From: Nomia melanderi
Lineage: Eukaryota > Arthropoda > Insecta > Hymenoptera > Halictidae
DNA: 64,000 bases
NCBI RefSeq assembly: GCF_051020985.1
Contig: NC_135001.1
Coordinates: 23,801,896-23,865,895 of the forward strand
Reading direction: 5' to 3'
The notes under the pieces were generated by a model that was not told the origin of the DNA, searched no databases, and saw nothing but the letters and a program-made list of their open reading frames with translations. The translations under genes were made by a program, and so were the position numbers. Of the stretch, positions 32,401 through 45,983 are shown piece by piece. Within the stretch, counting starts at the first letter, position 1; every line of letters starts with the position of its first letter.

Positions 32401-35400
32401 GCACTTTAGGATGATAAGAATTCTCTTCGTTGCACCCTACTGACCCCTCTTGCGGTTGCTCCTTCGCCTGATCGTACCCGGATCCTACTTGAGAGCTTTC
32501 CGGCTTACTCTTTGAGGCGCTAATTAGCGTGTTCTTAGCCGGGCCGACGCTCGAGACCGGAGGAAGCACGGTTGATTTCGAATTCCGAACTACTTCTGAC
32601 GGTGCTTTCACATTCTCTGTATTGCTAAAACTTCCAGTCTTAGACAGATTGAATGCACTAAGGTCTTCTTGCTCTAGAAGAAGTAAATTATTAGTCTCGA
32701 GGGATGTTGTTGCGACTATTTGCGTCTCGGTTTTGGCTAGACCATACGATGCAGGTGAGATTGCCGTTAAGGAGGTAGTTTTAGGTGATTTAGGCGAAGA
32801 GTAGGTACTCGGTGGTATTCTTTGAACAGTCGGGGGCTGAGAAACTGGAGAGAACCCAGTGGTCTGCGGTACGTAACTGGATCGCTGATACAACTTATTG
32901 ATCGAAGGAGGCAAACTACTGTGGAAGGCACTGGGAGATGGAATTCCTATTGGCGATCGGATCAAAGGGTTCGGAAACCTCGTTGCGTCTGGGAACGGCG
33001 GCGGGAAATGTGGATAGATTAACCTAGGATTCATATTTGGTGTTGGAGAAGGTATGAAAGGGCTTGTCGAAAGCATGTTCACTGGCGAATTCTTAGGAGA
33101 TATCGGTGAACCAGTACTCCTACAGATGTCCCGTGAGAATGGAGTATTTGGATAATTTCTTGCGCTTGGAGAGTACGGGGGTGGTGAAACGATGGGTGAA
33201 TTAATCGTAGAAACAATTGGAGACAGAGTCTTAGGGTCTATCTTCATCATACTTAAATTCCCATTTTTTGAACTACTAGAAGTGTTTGTTGTCGACGTCG
33301 GTGTCATTGTCGACTGTTCTTTCTCTTTACTGTCATTACCAATTCCATACATCGGTTTTACTCCGGAAGCAGGATTGCCCAAATACCTTGGCATGTTTCT
33401 CATTTTAAATATCTTAGCTGGTTTAGACTGAATTGTTTTACTCCTTTCAGAGAGTGTAGTTTGATGTAATTGACTTTGCGTTTCCTTACTTTGATTTTTA
33501 ACTGCTACGTAATTGTTTTTGGAGAACGTGGGGTTCCAGCATCTTGGAGGATCACGAAGAGTCTTGTACCCTACTGCTTGAGTTTGTTTCTTAGAAGTAG
33601 AAGAAACCTTTTGTATCGAATGCGACGACGTCATCGGAGAAGCCGACACTAACGAAGTGGCTCTATGCCCGTCTTTCACGTTAGAATATATATTCTTATT
33701 TTCCGTTGTCATCATGTTGCCGCTGTGAGTGTAAGTGGGTAGATTCGAAATGTTCCCGACGTTCTGTTGTTTAGCGGAATCACCGGTGATCGACGAGGAG
33801 CTACCTTTCCTTCCAATCTTCAATAAATCTGGAATGTCGGATTTACTTCTCGTTTCCGTTTTATTCTTCTCTTTAGAGTTCTCGCCGATCTTGGCGCAGA
33901 TGTCGTTGATCTTCGAACCCGAGGCTCCGATTTTCGCACAGATTTCGTTCAAATTCGAACCCTTTGTGATCAACTCGTTTTTGCGAATCGTCGGTTTCAT
34001 TAAAGAAATTGGAATGGCATCCGGACAAGGAGGTGCAGAATACACGTTGGTTATTTCTACGTTCGTCTTTAACGGCGAATCCTTCGAAGAACTCATCACT
34101 GACGTCGGATAACTGTTTTTCAAAGAAGAAGAAATGCTCATAGATGACATGGTAAATATAGTCGGATTTTCCGGTATCGTGGATGTGGTTATTGTATTGT
34201 CTGGAATTGTGGAGACAGATAATTTTTGAGCCGTCGATGTTGCTAAACTTTTCAGGGAGTTTTTTAACATTGTACTGTTTACCAAATCCTGAACGGTATA
34301 CGAAAACGTATGTGTACTTTGACTTATCGTCGGTGCGGATGTATTATTGATTCCATTCCCAACGGATCCAGACAGGGAGGCGGTGAGATTAAGGGTAGCG
34401 AGATTTTCATTTGTGAATGTTTCGGTTTGCGTGTACGGTGATTTTTGAGGAATCGTAATCGCCTGCCCACTAATTCTTTGAGCGGACTCTACGGAACTTT
34501 GATCTAACGAACATGTCTTCTTCTCTGAAACATTCTGTTCCTGAAGGAAAGATCGCTGTTGATTAACTGATTGCACATTTTGCAAATTCGATTTTGCTTC
34601 TTCCAGCTCGGAATTAGTCGTGGTCGCCGCGTGCGTTGAAACGGTAGGTTTCATAATCTCCTCCGACTCGGAAGCTGGCTTAGGTGACATCATTTTTGTA
34701 GAGCACGGGGCTGATGTTTTACTTACTGCTACTCCGCAACTGTTCGCTTGTGTGACTTGCGTTTTCGAAGTATCAAAAGAACATTTTAAATCTACAGATT
34801 TCAAACTTTCAGCAGCTTTCGCGTCCACCTTTTTCGATACTTGCGGCATCGCCTTCCTATCTTTCACGGTCTTCTTCGAAGAACTATTATTATTATTAAT
34901 TTGTCCCATTTTCGGTTGAAATTGTAATTTTACACTTAAAGCATTGATTTTTGATCCCGTATTTACAAGCTTGGCTTCATTTTTTGAATGATGATTAAGA
35001 GTTTCCGTTTTCTTTTCTACAATAATGGTGTTGTTGTTATTTTTTGACGATTCCTTCTTGTTCTTATCGTCAGTAACATTGCATCTGGTCGCACTCTCGT
35101 CTACACATTGTGTTGTTTCCTGAGATTGCACATTACTTTGTAAAGTCGTTTTATTATCGATATTGTTATTATCCGCCTCATCCTTCCCCTTTTCCTCGGT
35201 TTTAACGCTTTCCCCTTCCTCTATCGAAATCTTTTCAACTTCTATCTGATTAGTGTTCTTCGCATTATCAAATTCAGTTGTGTTAGAGGATACATTAATT
35301 TCATCAGGGATTTGCTTATTTGAAGGTTGCTCGTTATTTTGACCAGTTTCTGACCTATTATTTCCGTTAGCACTGTCCTGCATAGACAGTGTATTCACTG

Positions 35401-36575
35401 TGTCAATATTTGCAACAGACTCTTCAGTTTTTGTATTTTTCTTAAATTCTTGATCCGATATGTCGGTAATACTCATTATTCCAGTTTCAGAGATTTTTAA
35501 CTGTACCTCTTTCCATTCTCTTTTCATTGATTTTTCTTCTTCCGAATCAATAGGATTGATTCCAGCGTGAAGCAAGGATGTTTTGTAATTGACATTGTCT
35601 TCAGAAAGTTTTATTCGTTTAGGAGAAGATTCGAATATCCTGTAACTTAAATGCAATGGCACTTTCTGAAACAAATAGATTAAAATGTTTGTAGAATAAA
35701 ACTCGACGAGTCTTTTAACAAACAACTCTAATGTAAGTTTTGAATATTTACCCGCCTCCAATGGTAAATGTACATCACATCCATTAATGTATAACTACCG
35801 TGTAGTGGTTCTTCTTTATACATAACATCTACCCTGTGTGCATCGGTTAATCCATACTTAGCTCTTATAAGTTTCTGTAGATGAAAAATTGTGACCGCAG
35901 CAGGACAACGAAGGTATCTCTTCAAAAAGGGTTTCACAGTTATTTCTTTAACATCCTTGGATGGACTAAAGTATTCTAACGATAAACTGAGAGACTCGTC
36001 CGGTGAATATATATGCGATTCTGTAGGTTCTCCTCTTGCTTCGGGAGATGTTGTTTGAGCACATGCATCAGGATGTTTAGAATAAAACTCTCTCCGACAT
36101 CGCATCTCATCTGAAATAAAAATAAATAAATGGTCTATAATGCGCGTTATTGGGATTTATTATGTAACTTACTTTGGTAGCATCCAGGCACCAATTTATA
36201 CACAATGTCCTGCAATGTGTGGTCCGGACGAATGTTAAGCAGCGGTTTACTTTTGTGCACTTGTACCTCACATATCGGACAATATTTATTGTTCTCCAGA
36301 TACTTTACGATGCAGCTTCTGCAAACTGTAGAGCAACGTTAATCACCGCTTCCAACACCAAAATGGTTGAACTTTCAACTCTTTTGTAACAATGAAATTA
36401 ATTCATTCACACACAAACAAAAAGATTACAAAATCGACAAAAGAATACACATACACGAATGCAAGCACTCTATAATGGTAGTGGCATCAATAAAATATCC
36501 ACCGCATAATTTGCACGTCAGCTGGTCGTTGAGCTTGGACAACCTTAAACGATGCCCTCCACTCTGACCTGACAT
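32063..36575 (-). CDS. Psc: Posterior sex combs, PRC1 RING-finger protein (BMI1/PCGF family)
   Basis: Nuclear core subunit of Polycomb repressive complex 1, partner of the RING1/Sce ubiquitin ligase. Exons on the minus strand: 36575-36455, 36325-36173, 36110-35752 and 35665-32063, in phase, 1411 residues. A C3HC4 RING spans about 21-59 (C21, C24, C37, H39, C42, C45, C56, C59; CKLCGGYF then HSFCRSC then CPIC). The RAWUL domain (about 130-250) ends VMYIYHWRRKVPLHLSYR, as in BMI1. The remaining 1150 or so residues form a disordered Ser/Thr/Pro/Asn-rich tail within one exon, like fly Psc (1601 residues) and unlike vertebrate BMI1 (326); in flies this tail compacts chromatin. It includes a twice-repeated ICAKIG motif and a Q12 run from a pure CAA repeat. 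I see one Psc-type gene here; a Su(z)2 partner is not in the window. Confidence 0.97.
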
Positions 36576-38444
36576 TCTATAAAATAAAAAATTACTCCTT
36601 TCTATCTTCGTATATTTAACTTTCACATTTAACAGGTATCACATTATAAATTACGGCAACATAAAAGATTGCTGATAGATATTGCGCGGTATTAAAACAC
36701 CATCACGACACAAATAAAGCGGTATCCTTACCCGATCTTAGATACATTTAACGTCGAAAATATTGCATTAAAACTTGTTCAGTGGCATAATCACAATTAA
36801 AATATTAAACTTACGTGGCGAATGACGCGAAAACTGTTCGTTTTATCTAGTAATCGCCATTTGATTAAAGAAGTCAGGAAAGTTGGGTCAGAACTCGAGG
36901 CGAGATTTCACAAATGCTCATGACGAGAACATTCATTAAGGAATGAAATCTGATTCAAATCTGGAAAAAAACAATGTCCTCTCGAAGCACAGAGTATCGT
37001 CAGATTCGACGATTTTTTCAAATTTGAGTCAATTTAGTTCATTGTAAAATAGGCCACGGTGCCAGGAAAAACTGTGAGAACGACAGCAAAACAAAATGGT
37101 GGATAAACAATCATCCCAATGACATTTCCAAAAACATGGGTTTCTTTTCGAAAGTTTTCCTCACCGGTGTCTCACGATAGTGTATTGTAAACTAAAGTAA
37201 ACGCTGGAAATGAAAGGAACAATAATTTATTTTGTTTCAAGGAATTTCCGGAAAATCCAATTGTTACAGACTACTTCATCCGGCGGATTAGAGATATCAT
37301 GTATCGATACGACTACAGTAGTACCTCATTGCCTTCAGAGATGGCGTTGTTCGCGCAAATTTGGTTATGTACGGAATCTGGGAAGAGCGAGGCTTTTCTT
37401 ACACATATGATTATGCATATGCTCTTCAACTTGTACCCTTAATGCGATTAAACAGAAAAATTCGTGTATATTTTGCCAGAATTTATTACTTTTATTTCTA
37501 GAACACATATTCGCTTTGAATTATTTATTGTCAAGTCCGTCGTACTTACAAATTTACACTGTTTCTGCAGATTGTAAATTATATAAATTATTATAAATGT
37601 TATGTAATGAATTAAAATTTATGGTAAATTCAATATTTCGCTGAAACTCTTTTTTAACTTTGTTCCGTTTTTATATTTATGAACTCGCGTGGGTATCTCT
37701 GAGTAAAGTTCATTCTGTAAAATCTACAAATTGGTTTCAAAAGAATGCGTAAAACAAAAGGAATCTATATTTCTTTAGATTTTTCTTAAGTAATAAATAG
37801 AAAAAGTTTTGTACATTTGTCCTTAACAATACATAACATTGCTATTTATTATGTCTACAGATATGATATTAAAAAATTTAAACAATGTCTTGCAACAATG
37901 CACAGTGTTTGTTTCCTGTTGCTCAAAATATAAACAGTTCACCTACAATAAGAATTATTCGGACAATGTGTACATGTATACATCTTACACACATACATGA
38001 CTAGAATAGGTGATATATCAACAAATACATATTATAAGAAGCACTTGAAGTCCTAACCTACATTACTTTGATCTACATATGTATCTATCTATACATGTAG
38101 TAATGTAATTTCAAATATTTTAAAGGTTATTATTTTTCTATATTATTTTATAAATTTCAGTAATATTTAATATTTCTTATGTAAAAAATAAATACAATTC
38201 TAAATAATACCATGTGATTCTTTAGAATACAATATAATTTCAATTCATGTCACAGTGAATTGTTTTGTTGACAAGAATTTCAATATTTGTTCTTGAATTA
38301 TAATTTAACAACATGCATCAATACTATTCTTTGTTTATGTTTACAAAATGAAACTGTTGGATTAAGAAATGGTAGTAAATAAATACTGTTGTTTACAACA
38401 GGAACTTTGTCTTTATTTGTTAGAATTCCTACAAACGAAATAAG
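36576..38444. other. Divergent upstream region between Psc and NCAPH2
   Basis: About 1.9 kb of AT-rich sequence between two genes transcribed away from each other, so it should hold both promoters. An ACAAAATGGTGG motif lies at about 37089. No TATA box or coding frame is convincing. Confidence 0.45.
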
Positions 38445-41045
38445 ATGGTTACTTTACAAGATATTAGTGTACAACTTATGAAACCAGCAAAAGATCTGGC
38501 TGATTGGAAATTTCCATTATCTCAGGTATATAATGATGTTAAAATAATTATAAGGACAATTATATCGTTACTTCCCATTTCAGATTTTAGAAGAATACTA
38601 TGCATTGTTAGAAGCACCGTGTAATATAAATTTTGGAGAAGCTGCTCTTGTTCTACAGAATTCAACTAATGTATATGTTCGTAGAATTGAACGTCTGTTT
38701 ACCGAGATAGAAGTTTTAAAACAAACATTTTTTGGCTATGAGTAATTATTAAGTTCTTAACTGTAATATGAAATATAAATACTACAAAATGATGATCTAT
38801 TCATATTTCCGATAGGGAAGAAGAAAGGAACAAGTCTACAAGTAAAGAAAAACGAGTACCTAAGAAAGCATACATAGATATTGAAAATTTTGTCCTTTGT
38901 GACTTAGAAAAGGATGTTGGTAAAAAAATTGATAAAAAGAATCAATTTCAAGCTCAAAAAAGAATCAAACTATTAAGTCATCGCTTTACTCAGTTAGAAA
39001 ACAGTATAGCACAATTGTGTATCCCTATTCATACATTTGATGTATTAGGAGAAATTATTGGGAAAAAATACGATTTTCGGTAAGAAATAATTTATTTTAA
39101 TTTCTTCTCTTATTTAACTTCACTTTAATTATCAAGGTGTAACCAAGCTATAAATACAAGTGGAATGTTGGTGGATGAACTGACACCTTACGATTTTAAT
39201 CATGTAGTTGGTTCTCGTGTTCAGAAAGGAAGAAATTCTTTATCCTCTTATTCAGAACCAAAAACTCCTGGTACTGGAACTTCAGGGTATCATTCAGCTG
39301 CTTCATTAAATGATAATGAATTTGTAACATCAATTAATGAAGAATTTGAAGAAGAAGATGACTTTTCCTTACCTTTAGAGGATATTTCTACACTAATCGA
39401 ATCAGATGTTGCAGAAAAAGAAAATATGATAAATGGAGATCATGAAATTTCTTCGGTAACGGACGTTGACTCTCCACAATCTACTACAAAAAAGAATGAT
39501 TTCAAAGTGCAACATACTCAAAATGATATACCACTGAAAATTAGTGAAATTATGAAAAAATGTCGAAATCAAAATTTAGAACAAATAATCCAAGCTGAAG
39601 AGGAATATGAGAAGAACGATAAAATGTGCAAAACTAAAGAAAAGTTGAAGAGTGATGACCAATTGGCAAATAATTGTAGGTATTCAGGACACAATTCTAA
39701 GGAAGATGAGTTAGATAACGCGTATTGCAAAGAAAGTTCACTTGAAATACGAAGAAAAGGGTATATTTTAAAGAAATATTTGAATTATTCATAAAATTTA
39801 TGATACTAAATCACTACATATATTAATAATTTTATTAGGAATGAAAAAACAAAAATGTCAATGTACTTTGTAGAAGATATCAACGAGTCTGACTGGAAAC
39901 CAATGCCATTTATTAAGGAAATGAAAAGTGTTTTTACCGAGGATCCATCTGTTTTGAAACTTCCAGAATATATTTCTCTTTTAGAAACTAAATTCGGCTC
40001 AGTATGTATAAGTGACGTTATTGGTACTTTTTTTCAATTCAATTTTTGCAGTCGAACGTATGATTTATATGCGTAACCGTCTTTTAGAAAAAACGTAAAC
40101 TAACATCAAAATTCCATAAACCGGAGTGTTTAACAAAACTTTTCTTACGCGAGGTTGAATCATTCGCCCAACAAGAAAAGCATTTTATTTCACAAGCAAA
40201 GCAAAAATTTAAGCGCTTGCGAAAACGTAAGTTCAACTGAATTATATTTCAAAATAATGTTGTCAGTGTTTGCAATATTTTTCTTCTTTCAATAGAGGAA
40301 TTGGAAGATTTTATGAAGAATTTCGACGAATGCTTAAATGGAACGGAAAAGGAAAATGATACTTCGAGATACGAAGCTATGACAGGTTCTACTATTGATT
40401 TATTGGGTTTTCGAATTTCCGAGAAGCAAACCGATTGCGCTGAAAATAATATTCCGGAGCTTATGAGTAGAAGTTCTTCTCCTAACGATACCATGTCACG
40501 ATCAGTTCACAATTCATTTGATACGAATGAACAATCATCTAATACGTGTAACGATTGGTACGAGCCCTCAATTTCGGAAATTGATACGACATATTCATTG
40601 CCAGATTATCAGTCGTTAATCGAAGATAAAATGAAAGAAATTTTCGAGGAGTCAAATGTCACAACTGACTTGGACCAAAGTGTGGCTAAGTGGCACGCCT
40701 CTTTACAACCGATCTTATCCGAGGCCGAAATACGACCCGCATTCCGAATTCAAGATTACACTTCCCATATAATAGGAACACTGCAATCATTGGATCAAAA
40801 GAAGATGAACTTCGACAACGTTGTAGGGAACAAACCTTCTTCTGAAGTAGCAAGATATTTTCTAGCCACGTTACAGCTGGTATATTTCATGACAATACAC
40901 GATATTTGAAAATTTGAAAAATACCTTAATAAATTCTCTGTTTTCGCAGGCTAATACGTACAATGTAGATATACAGACGGAAAATAGCGGTAAAAGTATA
41001 GAAATAGCGTTACTCGACGATGGTAACGGCTGTGAGAAGATATAA
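38445..41045 (+). CDS. NCAPH2: Condensin-2 complex subunit H2 (kleisin)
   Basis: The kleisin that bridges SMC2 and SMC4 in condensin II for chromosome compaction and, in insects, interphase territory formation. Eight exons: 38445-38525, 38584-38741, 38816-39079, 39137-39760, 39839-40001, 40088-40226, 40296-40879 and 40950-41045; 702 residues, all phases consistent. The N-terminal CNDH2 domain is visible (LMKPAKDLADWKFPLSQILE, then FGEAALVLQNSTNVYVRRIE). The middle is acidic and Ser-rich. The C-terminal winged-helix region includes RPAFRIQDYTSHIIGTLQ and VARYFLATLQLANTYNV. AATAAA at 41227-41232 is a likely poly(A) signal. ATG at 38445 is the first after the acceptor-like region and gives MVTLQDISVQLM, as expected for the family. 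Confidence 0.94.
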
Positions 41046-41226
41046 CTTTAACGATGGTAAATTTATTGAAAAATTAACAAAATCATTGTCAAATGTACAA
41101 ATATTGTTTTCTTTATTTATTTGAACACAATTTATTATTGTTTTTGTTTTTGATGTTTTATACAGAAGAAATTATTTTCTTATATAAATGTTACTTATTT
41201 CTCGTCCTAAAATGTATTAAATTTTA

Positions 41227-41232
41227 AATAAA
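41227..41232 (+). terminator. Polyadenylation signal of NCAPH2
   Basis: AATAAA about 180 bases after the NCAPH2 stop, followed by AT-rich sequence. Confidence 0.5.
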
Positions 41233-41932
41233 AATAATTCTGATTATTTATGTACAATTATAGGATTTTAAATTTGCCGCCATAATTAGACTAAAATTAG
41301 AAACTGGGTGTCATACTTTCGTGCGGTGGGAGAACGACTAGTAAATGTACGCATGCGTAATTAACAACGAGATAACACCGGTCGCCGGCTCAAGTGACAG
41401 ATATTTAGATACGTTAATTTGCATCGGAGTGTACACAAAAGTATTCTCAGTTTTTTATGTCGTCTGATATAATAATTAACAAGCATTTCCCAGTGGAAAG
41501 TAGTATTTTTGTCACATGTGTATAAAACATGTAACAAGTCATTTTAATTGCGAAAACGTGATGAATTTATAGTATTAATGACATTTGTTAATATTTTAAC
41601 AAAGAATTGCAATTTATGAAACTTACATTTATATTATATACAATATAAATGGATCTGTTTCGCTTTATTGGCTGAAAACTCTACAACACTTGATCTGTGG
41701 TTGAAAAGTGTACGTAACATGGGTTTAATTCTATGTTAAATTACTTGATAGTAACCAATCAACCAACTTAGATTTATATACTTCCCCCCTTTCTTTAATT
41801 TATTTAATATATTAGGGATACAGATTTATTCAGAAATACTAAAGTATTTCTTGGTAAGTGTTATAATATGTTTTTGTTGTGAAAGTCATGAACTTATAAT
41901 TACTTTGCAGGAGTATAAAGTGAATATCAATC

Positions 41933-44900
41933 ATGGAAAGGAAAATTTCTATAAAAGTAGCACAAAGGATGTTGCAGCCATGGAATCTTTTTCTCCTTAT
42001 CCTATTACAATTTTTGTTACAATTTTTAACATCCATTTATCTTTACACTTACGTGGCTCGTGTTGAAACGGATGTTTACATTATACGAAATCAAAACATT
42101 CTAGAGCCTGAGAAATTTATACGTAAGAAACGAAACAGTGCATTGCCTGTGACAGAAGATAATAAAGTTTCAGATATTTCAAGAGTATATATTATTACTA
42201 TGTTGTATGTATAAAAAGCTACGATTTGCGTATATATATTTGTTTTTATATTTTAGATATGGGACGAAAAAGATATGTTGAAGGAATCTAAGAAAGTTAC
42301 TTCACCTCCTGCAGCAATGTCCGGTGCAGCATCTTCGCCGATTACTCCTATGGGACATGATTGGGTATGGTTAAACGCAGACACTCGTGTCCAGGTATAA
42401 ATTTTTGTATTATTACATTTTAATAAATGCATTGCAGACGACTGAACAGTTGGTATCTCAGAAAATAAGATATTGGTGAGGAAAATGCATGTATTAATTC
42501 TGCAGAATTCTAATGATAAAAGTCACAGAAATTTCAATTTGGTATTCAACGAAAGTAGTAGTTTTGTAAATGTAATCCAGTTTAAGTTACAATTATATCA
42601 GGAAAGTGTGCCTTTGGTTTTGCAGCAGTGCGAAGATAGCTGGGCTATAAAGAGGAGATCAGACCTTAGTTAATAAAACTTGCATTTTTTTAGACACCAA
42701 CTTATGAATCCCTAATAGTAGAAATTATCCTTTTTTACGAAATCTGAAATTTTAATAAAAGTTATTATACATTATAGGTCGATGCCATTGAGAATTTTTG
42801 TCGATCTTCAATGAAATATTGTCCACCAGGACTCCCGGGAGCACCAGGTAATCCAGGAGCTCCTGGAGAACCTGGCCTTCCAGGTTTACGAGGAATGACT
42901 GGTCCGAAGGGACCGCCTGGTTTAACTGGTCCTCCTGGACTTCGTGGGCCAAAAGGTGATGTAGGACATCCAGGTTTTGATGGCAGAGATGGAGTTCCAG
43001 GTGAACCTGGTCTCGATGGAATTCCTGGGCGTAGCGGCTTAGATGGAGCTCCAGGAATAAATGGTAAACCAGGGCTAAATGGATCTCCTGGGCGACCTGG
43101 ACGAAATGGCACAGATGGTACATATTATACGTAATGTCTTCATAATTCTAATATTCTTTACTATATGTTTGCATTTTTAAAAATACGTTATGTGAAAATA
43201 GGAATATTTTAGTCGGTTATATTAATTAGTATCTCTTCTACATTTTGCTTTTAGGAAGGCCAGGTCAAATAGGACCACAGGGACCACCTGGACTGCGTGG
43301 TAACTTAACATTATTTCACATTCCCTCATTGTAATTGCGCATGGATGAAAAAAAGATACGTTGTTGATGTAAACAACTTTAGGAGAAATGGGTCCTCCTG
43401 GTAGACCAGGCATACCAGGTCAAGATGGCAAGCCAGGGATAACAGCCTGGAAGGTGAACATGAATGACTATAATGTAAATGATTTATTAATTCCTCCTTC
43501 TATTTTAGGTAAGTGTTCTCGTATAATGAAACGTTTAACGATCATATCTTCATTAATGTATATACTTATTGAAATTTTCAGATGATAGAATGTTACCAGC
43601 AGCCTTAAACTCCACAGAATTAATTTCAGTTTACGAAGGGACTAATATAAGATTGAAATGCGGCGCAAGCGGAAAACCTCAGCCCGTTGTTCAATGGTTT
43701 AGAACCGATAGTAGTGTCATACCCGTAGGATCTTGGCACGGTAATACGAAACATAATAATCAGTAATATTTCAAGTATATTCGGTTGTTCATCATCCATA
43801 AATTTACAATGATTCAACGAAATTATTTCTATTCATATTTATAAAATTTATTACATAGTAACTTCTATTATCGGACATACATTTAATATCAGCGTAGTGA
43901 ACAGAGAACACATGGGAGAATATACATGCGTTGCCGATAACGGAGTTCCTCCTCGAGCAGTTAAAAGATTTAAACTTCAAGTCAAATGTAAGCATTCTGC
44001 AGTACGTTATTGTTCCGTCGTCCGTTTGCTTTTCTTTTTTATTGAAATAAGAAGACAGTAATTTTCTAGTTCCGCCGTTCATTCGAATACGAAACCAAAT
44101 AATTCACGCACGTAGCCAAAGTATCGCAACTCTGGAATGCGAAGTCGAGGCATATCCGGAACCCACCCTTTATTGGGAACGTGAAGACAGCCGTCGTCTC
44201 AAAATGTCTGATAAATACAGAATAGAAGTTTACGATAAGAAAGACGTTTATAAGGTAATGCGAATAATATCAATGAAACGTTTCTTCCTTTCTACGGATT
44301 CTCTAATGATTTTTCAGCTTAAAATGCGTTTGAAAATCACGAGAATAACTTTGGCGGATCACGGTACCTATCATTGCGTTGCCAGAAACGATATTGACAC
44401 TACCAAGGGCTCGTTCATAGTAAATGGTCAGATATTTCTTATTTACTTGGAACAGTTGTACCATTGAGATAAAGAATTACGTGAATTACCTAACATTGCG
44501 AACGATTGTAGATGATATAAAAAATGCGGACAGATTGAAGAGTGGGAAACATGTCACTTATGGAGATCCTGCACCGCAACACGTCGATTTAGAGGAACTT
44601 TGCGAGCCACGTGAAACCTGTGCGGCCTGTCCGGTTCTGAGATGTACCTTTACAGATGTTGCTGAATATTTAAATGTTCAGCCGCTCAGAAGCGTTAATT
44701 TTACCGGACTTCCGCCACGATTAGCGGGTAAACTGAATATCTTTCTCCGCTTGAAGTATCTTCAGAGTTCAATGACTTGATAACTCATTAACTCCTTTTA
44801 ATGCTATAGACGGTGTAATAGAAGCTTTAGGAAAACCAGTTTTAAAAGGTGGAATGGATGATCATTATGGGAGTTGGATGCATGATGCATCATCCAGGTT

Positions 44901-45983
44901 GGATGGATTTTCTGATAAACTCTGGGTTACCCGAAAAAACGACACCTCTTATATTTTTGAATATAAATCGAAAGATCACTTTAAAAACGGTAGTTCGTAT
45001 CCTATCGCGTTACCGTATCCGTTCCAGGTATATTGGCAGTGTTCTTAAGATCATAACCATTGAATTTAAATCATTTACAGAGGAATGAACGTAAATTATT
45101 ATTATAAGGTAATTTCTACTTGATTTTCAGGGGAATGGGCATATAGTATATAATAGATCATTCTTTTATAATCCTATAAATCGGTCTTCCATTTTTCGCT
45201 TTAATCTTCATTCAGTTTCTGATCATGTATGCGACAAGGAATACCCACGATGTGAACTGCATCTTCCGGGATTACTGGTGAATACGAGAAACTATCTCTA
45301 CACACCGAATCATAATTTCAATTATGTTGATTTCAATGTCGATGAGAATGGTAATTAATTCTGTAGGATGATTATCTTGTAAACTGAAAAACAGTGGACA
45401 ATGACGAATAATGAATCAATTATTTTTTATGATAGGCTTATGGATAATATACGGATTACCATCAAACAATACAGTAGTAGTAAAAATGGATGCGAATAAT
45501 ATGATTATTCAGTATGCATGGAATATCAGTATTGACCACCACAAATTTGGAGAGATGTTTATTGCTGGAGGAGTACTTTATGCTGTTCATAGTGTCACCG
45601 AAGAAACAATGAAAATAAGGTATCGTTGTTCAATTAGCTCTAATAAAAGTGAACGTGTAAAGTTGTTTAAATTATGAATGTATTTGCAGATTGGCTTTCG
45701 ACCTTTATAAGAACATCACTATACCTGTTCATTTATCATTTACAAATCCCTACCATAAAACTACAGCTGTTAGTTACAATCATAAAACAAAGGTAAAGCT
45801 GTGTTTCCAGTTTGAAAACAATGCGCGAAAATAGTACTTTGCGGATGTTTCATACAAATTTTACACTTCTAGGAACTTTACACTTGGAATAAAGGAAATC
45901 AGTTGGCCTATCCAATTAAATATCAAGGTTTCGCAAATGTAACAGCCAAAGAAGAACTTAGGAGCATAGAAACTGGAATTTGA
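41933..45983 (+). CDS. colm: Colmedin: type II membrane collagen with Ig and olfactomedin domains
   Basis: Relative of vertebrate gliomedin and worm UNC-122/COF-2, surface proteins that organise synapses or axon-glia contacts. Fifteen exons: 41933-42184, 42257-42394, 42778-43117, 43255-43299, 43383-43508, 43582-43740, 43859-43987, 44070-44254, 44318-44426, 44512-44727, 44810-45027, 45131-45350, 45436-45619, 45690-45792 and 45873-45983; 844 residues, all in phase. One N-terminal membrane helix (about 17-40: NLFLLILLQFLLQFLTSIYL) with no signal peptide, so the C-terminus is outside. A furin-type site RKKR is at 64-67. Gly-X-Y collagen repeats run from about 145 to 295, two Ig domains from about 305 to 495 (KCGASG...YTCVADN; LECEVEA...YHCVARND), and the olfactomedin domain from about 580 to the end (GSWMHDA, ELYTWNKGNQLAYP). 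The collagen stretch is interrupted by small exons, as usual for collagens. Confidence 0.94.

Noticed and set aside
42752..43123. Two minus-strand frames opposite the collagen exon (Pro/Gly-rich and His/Leu-rich)
   Set aside because: Shadows of the repetitive Gly-X-Y coding sequence.
42811..43134. Regular repeats that might be read as a CRISPR-like array
   Set aside because: The periodicity is nine bases and encodes Gly-X-Y collagen triplets.
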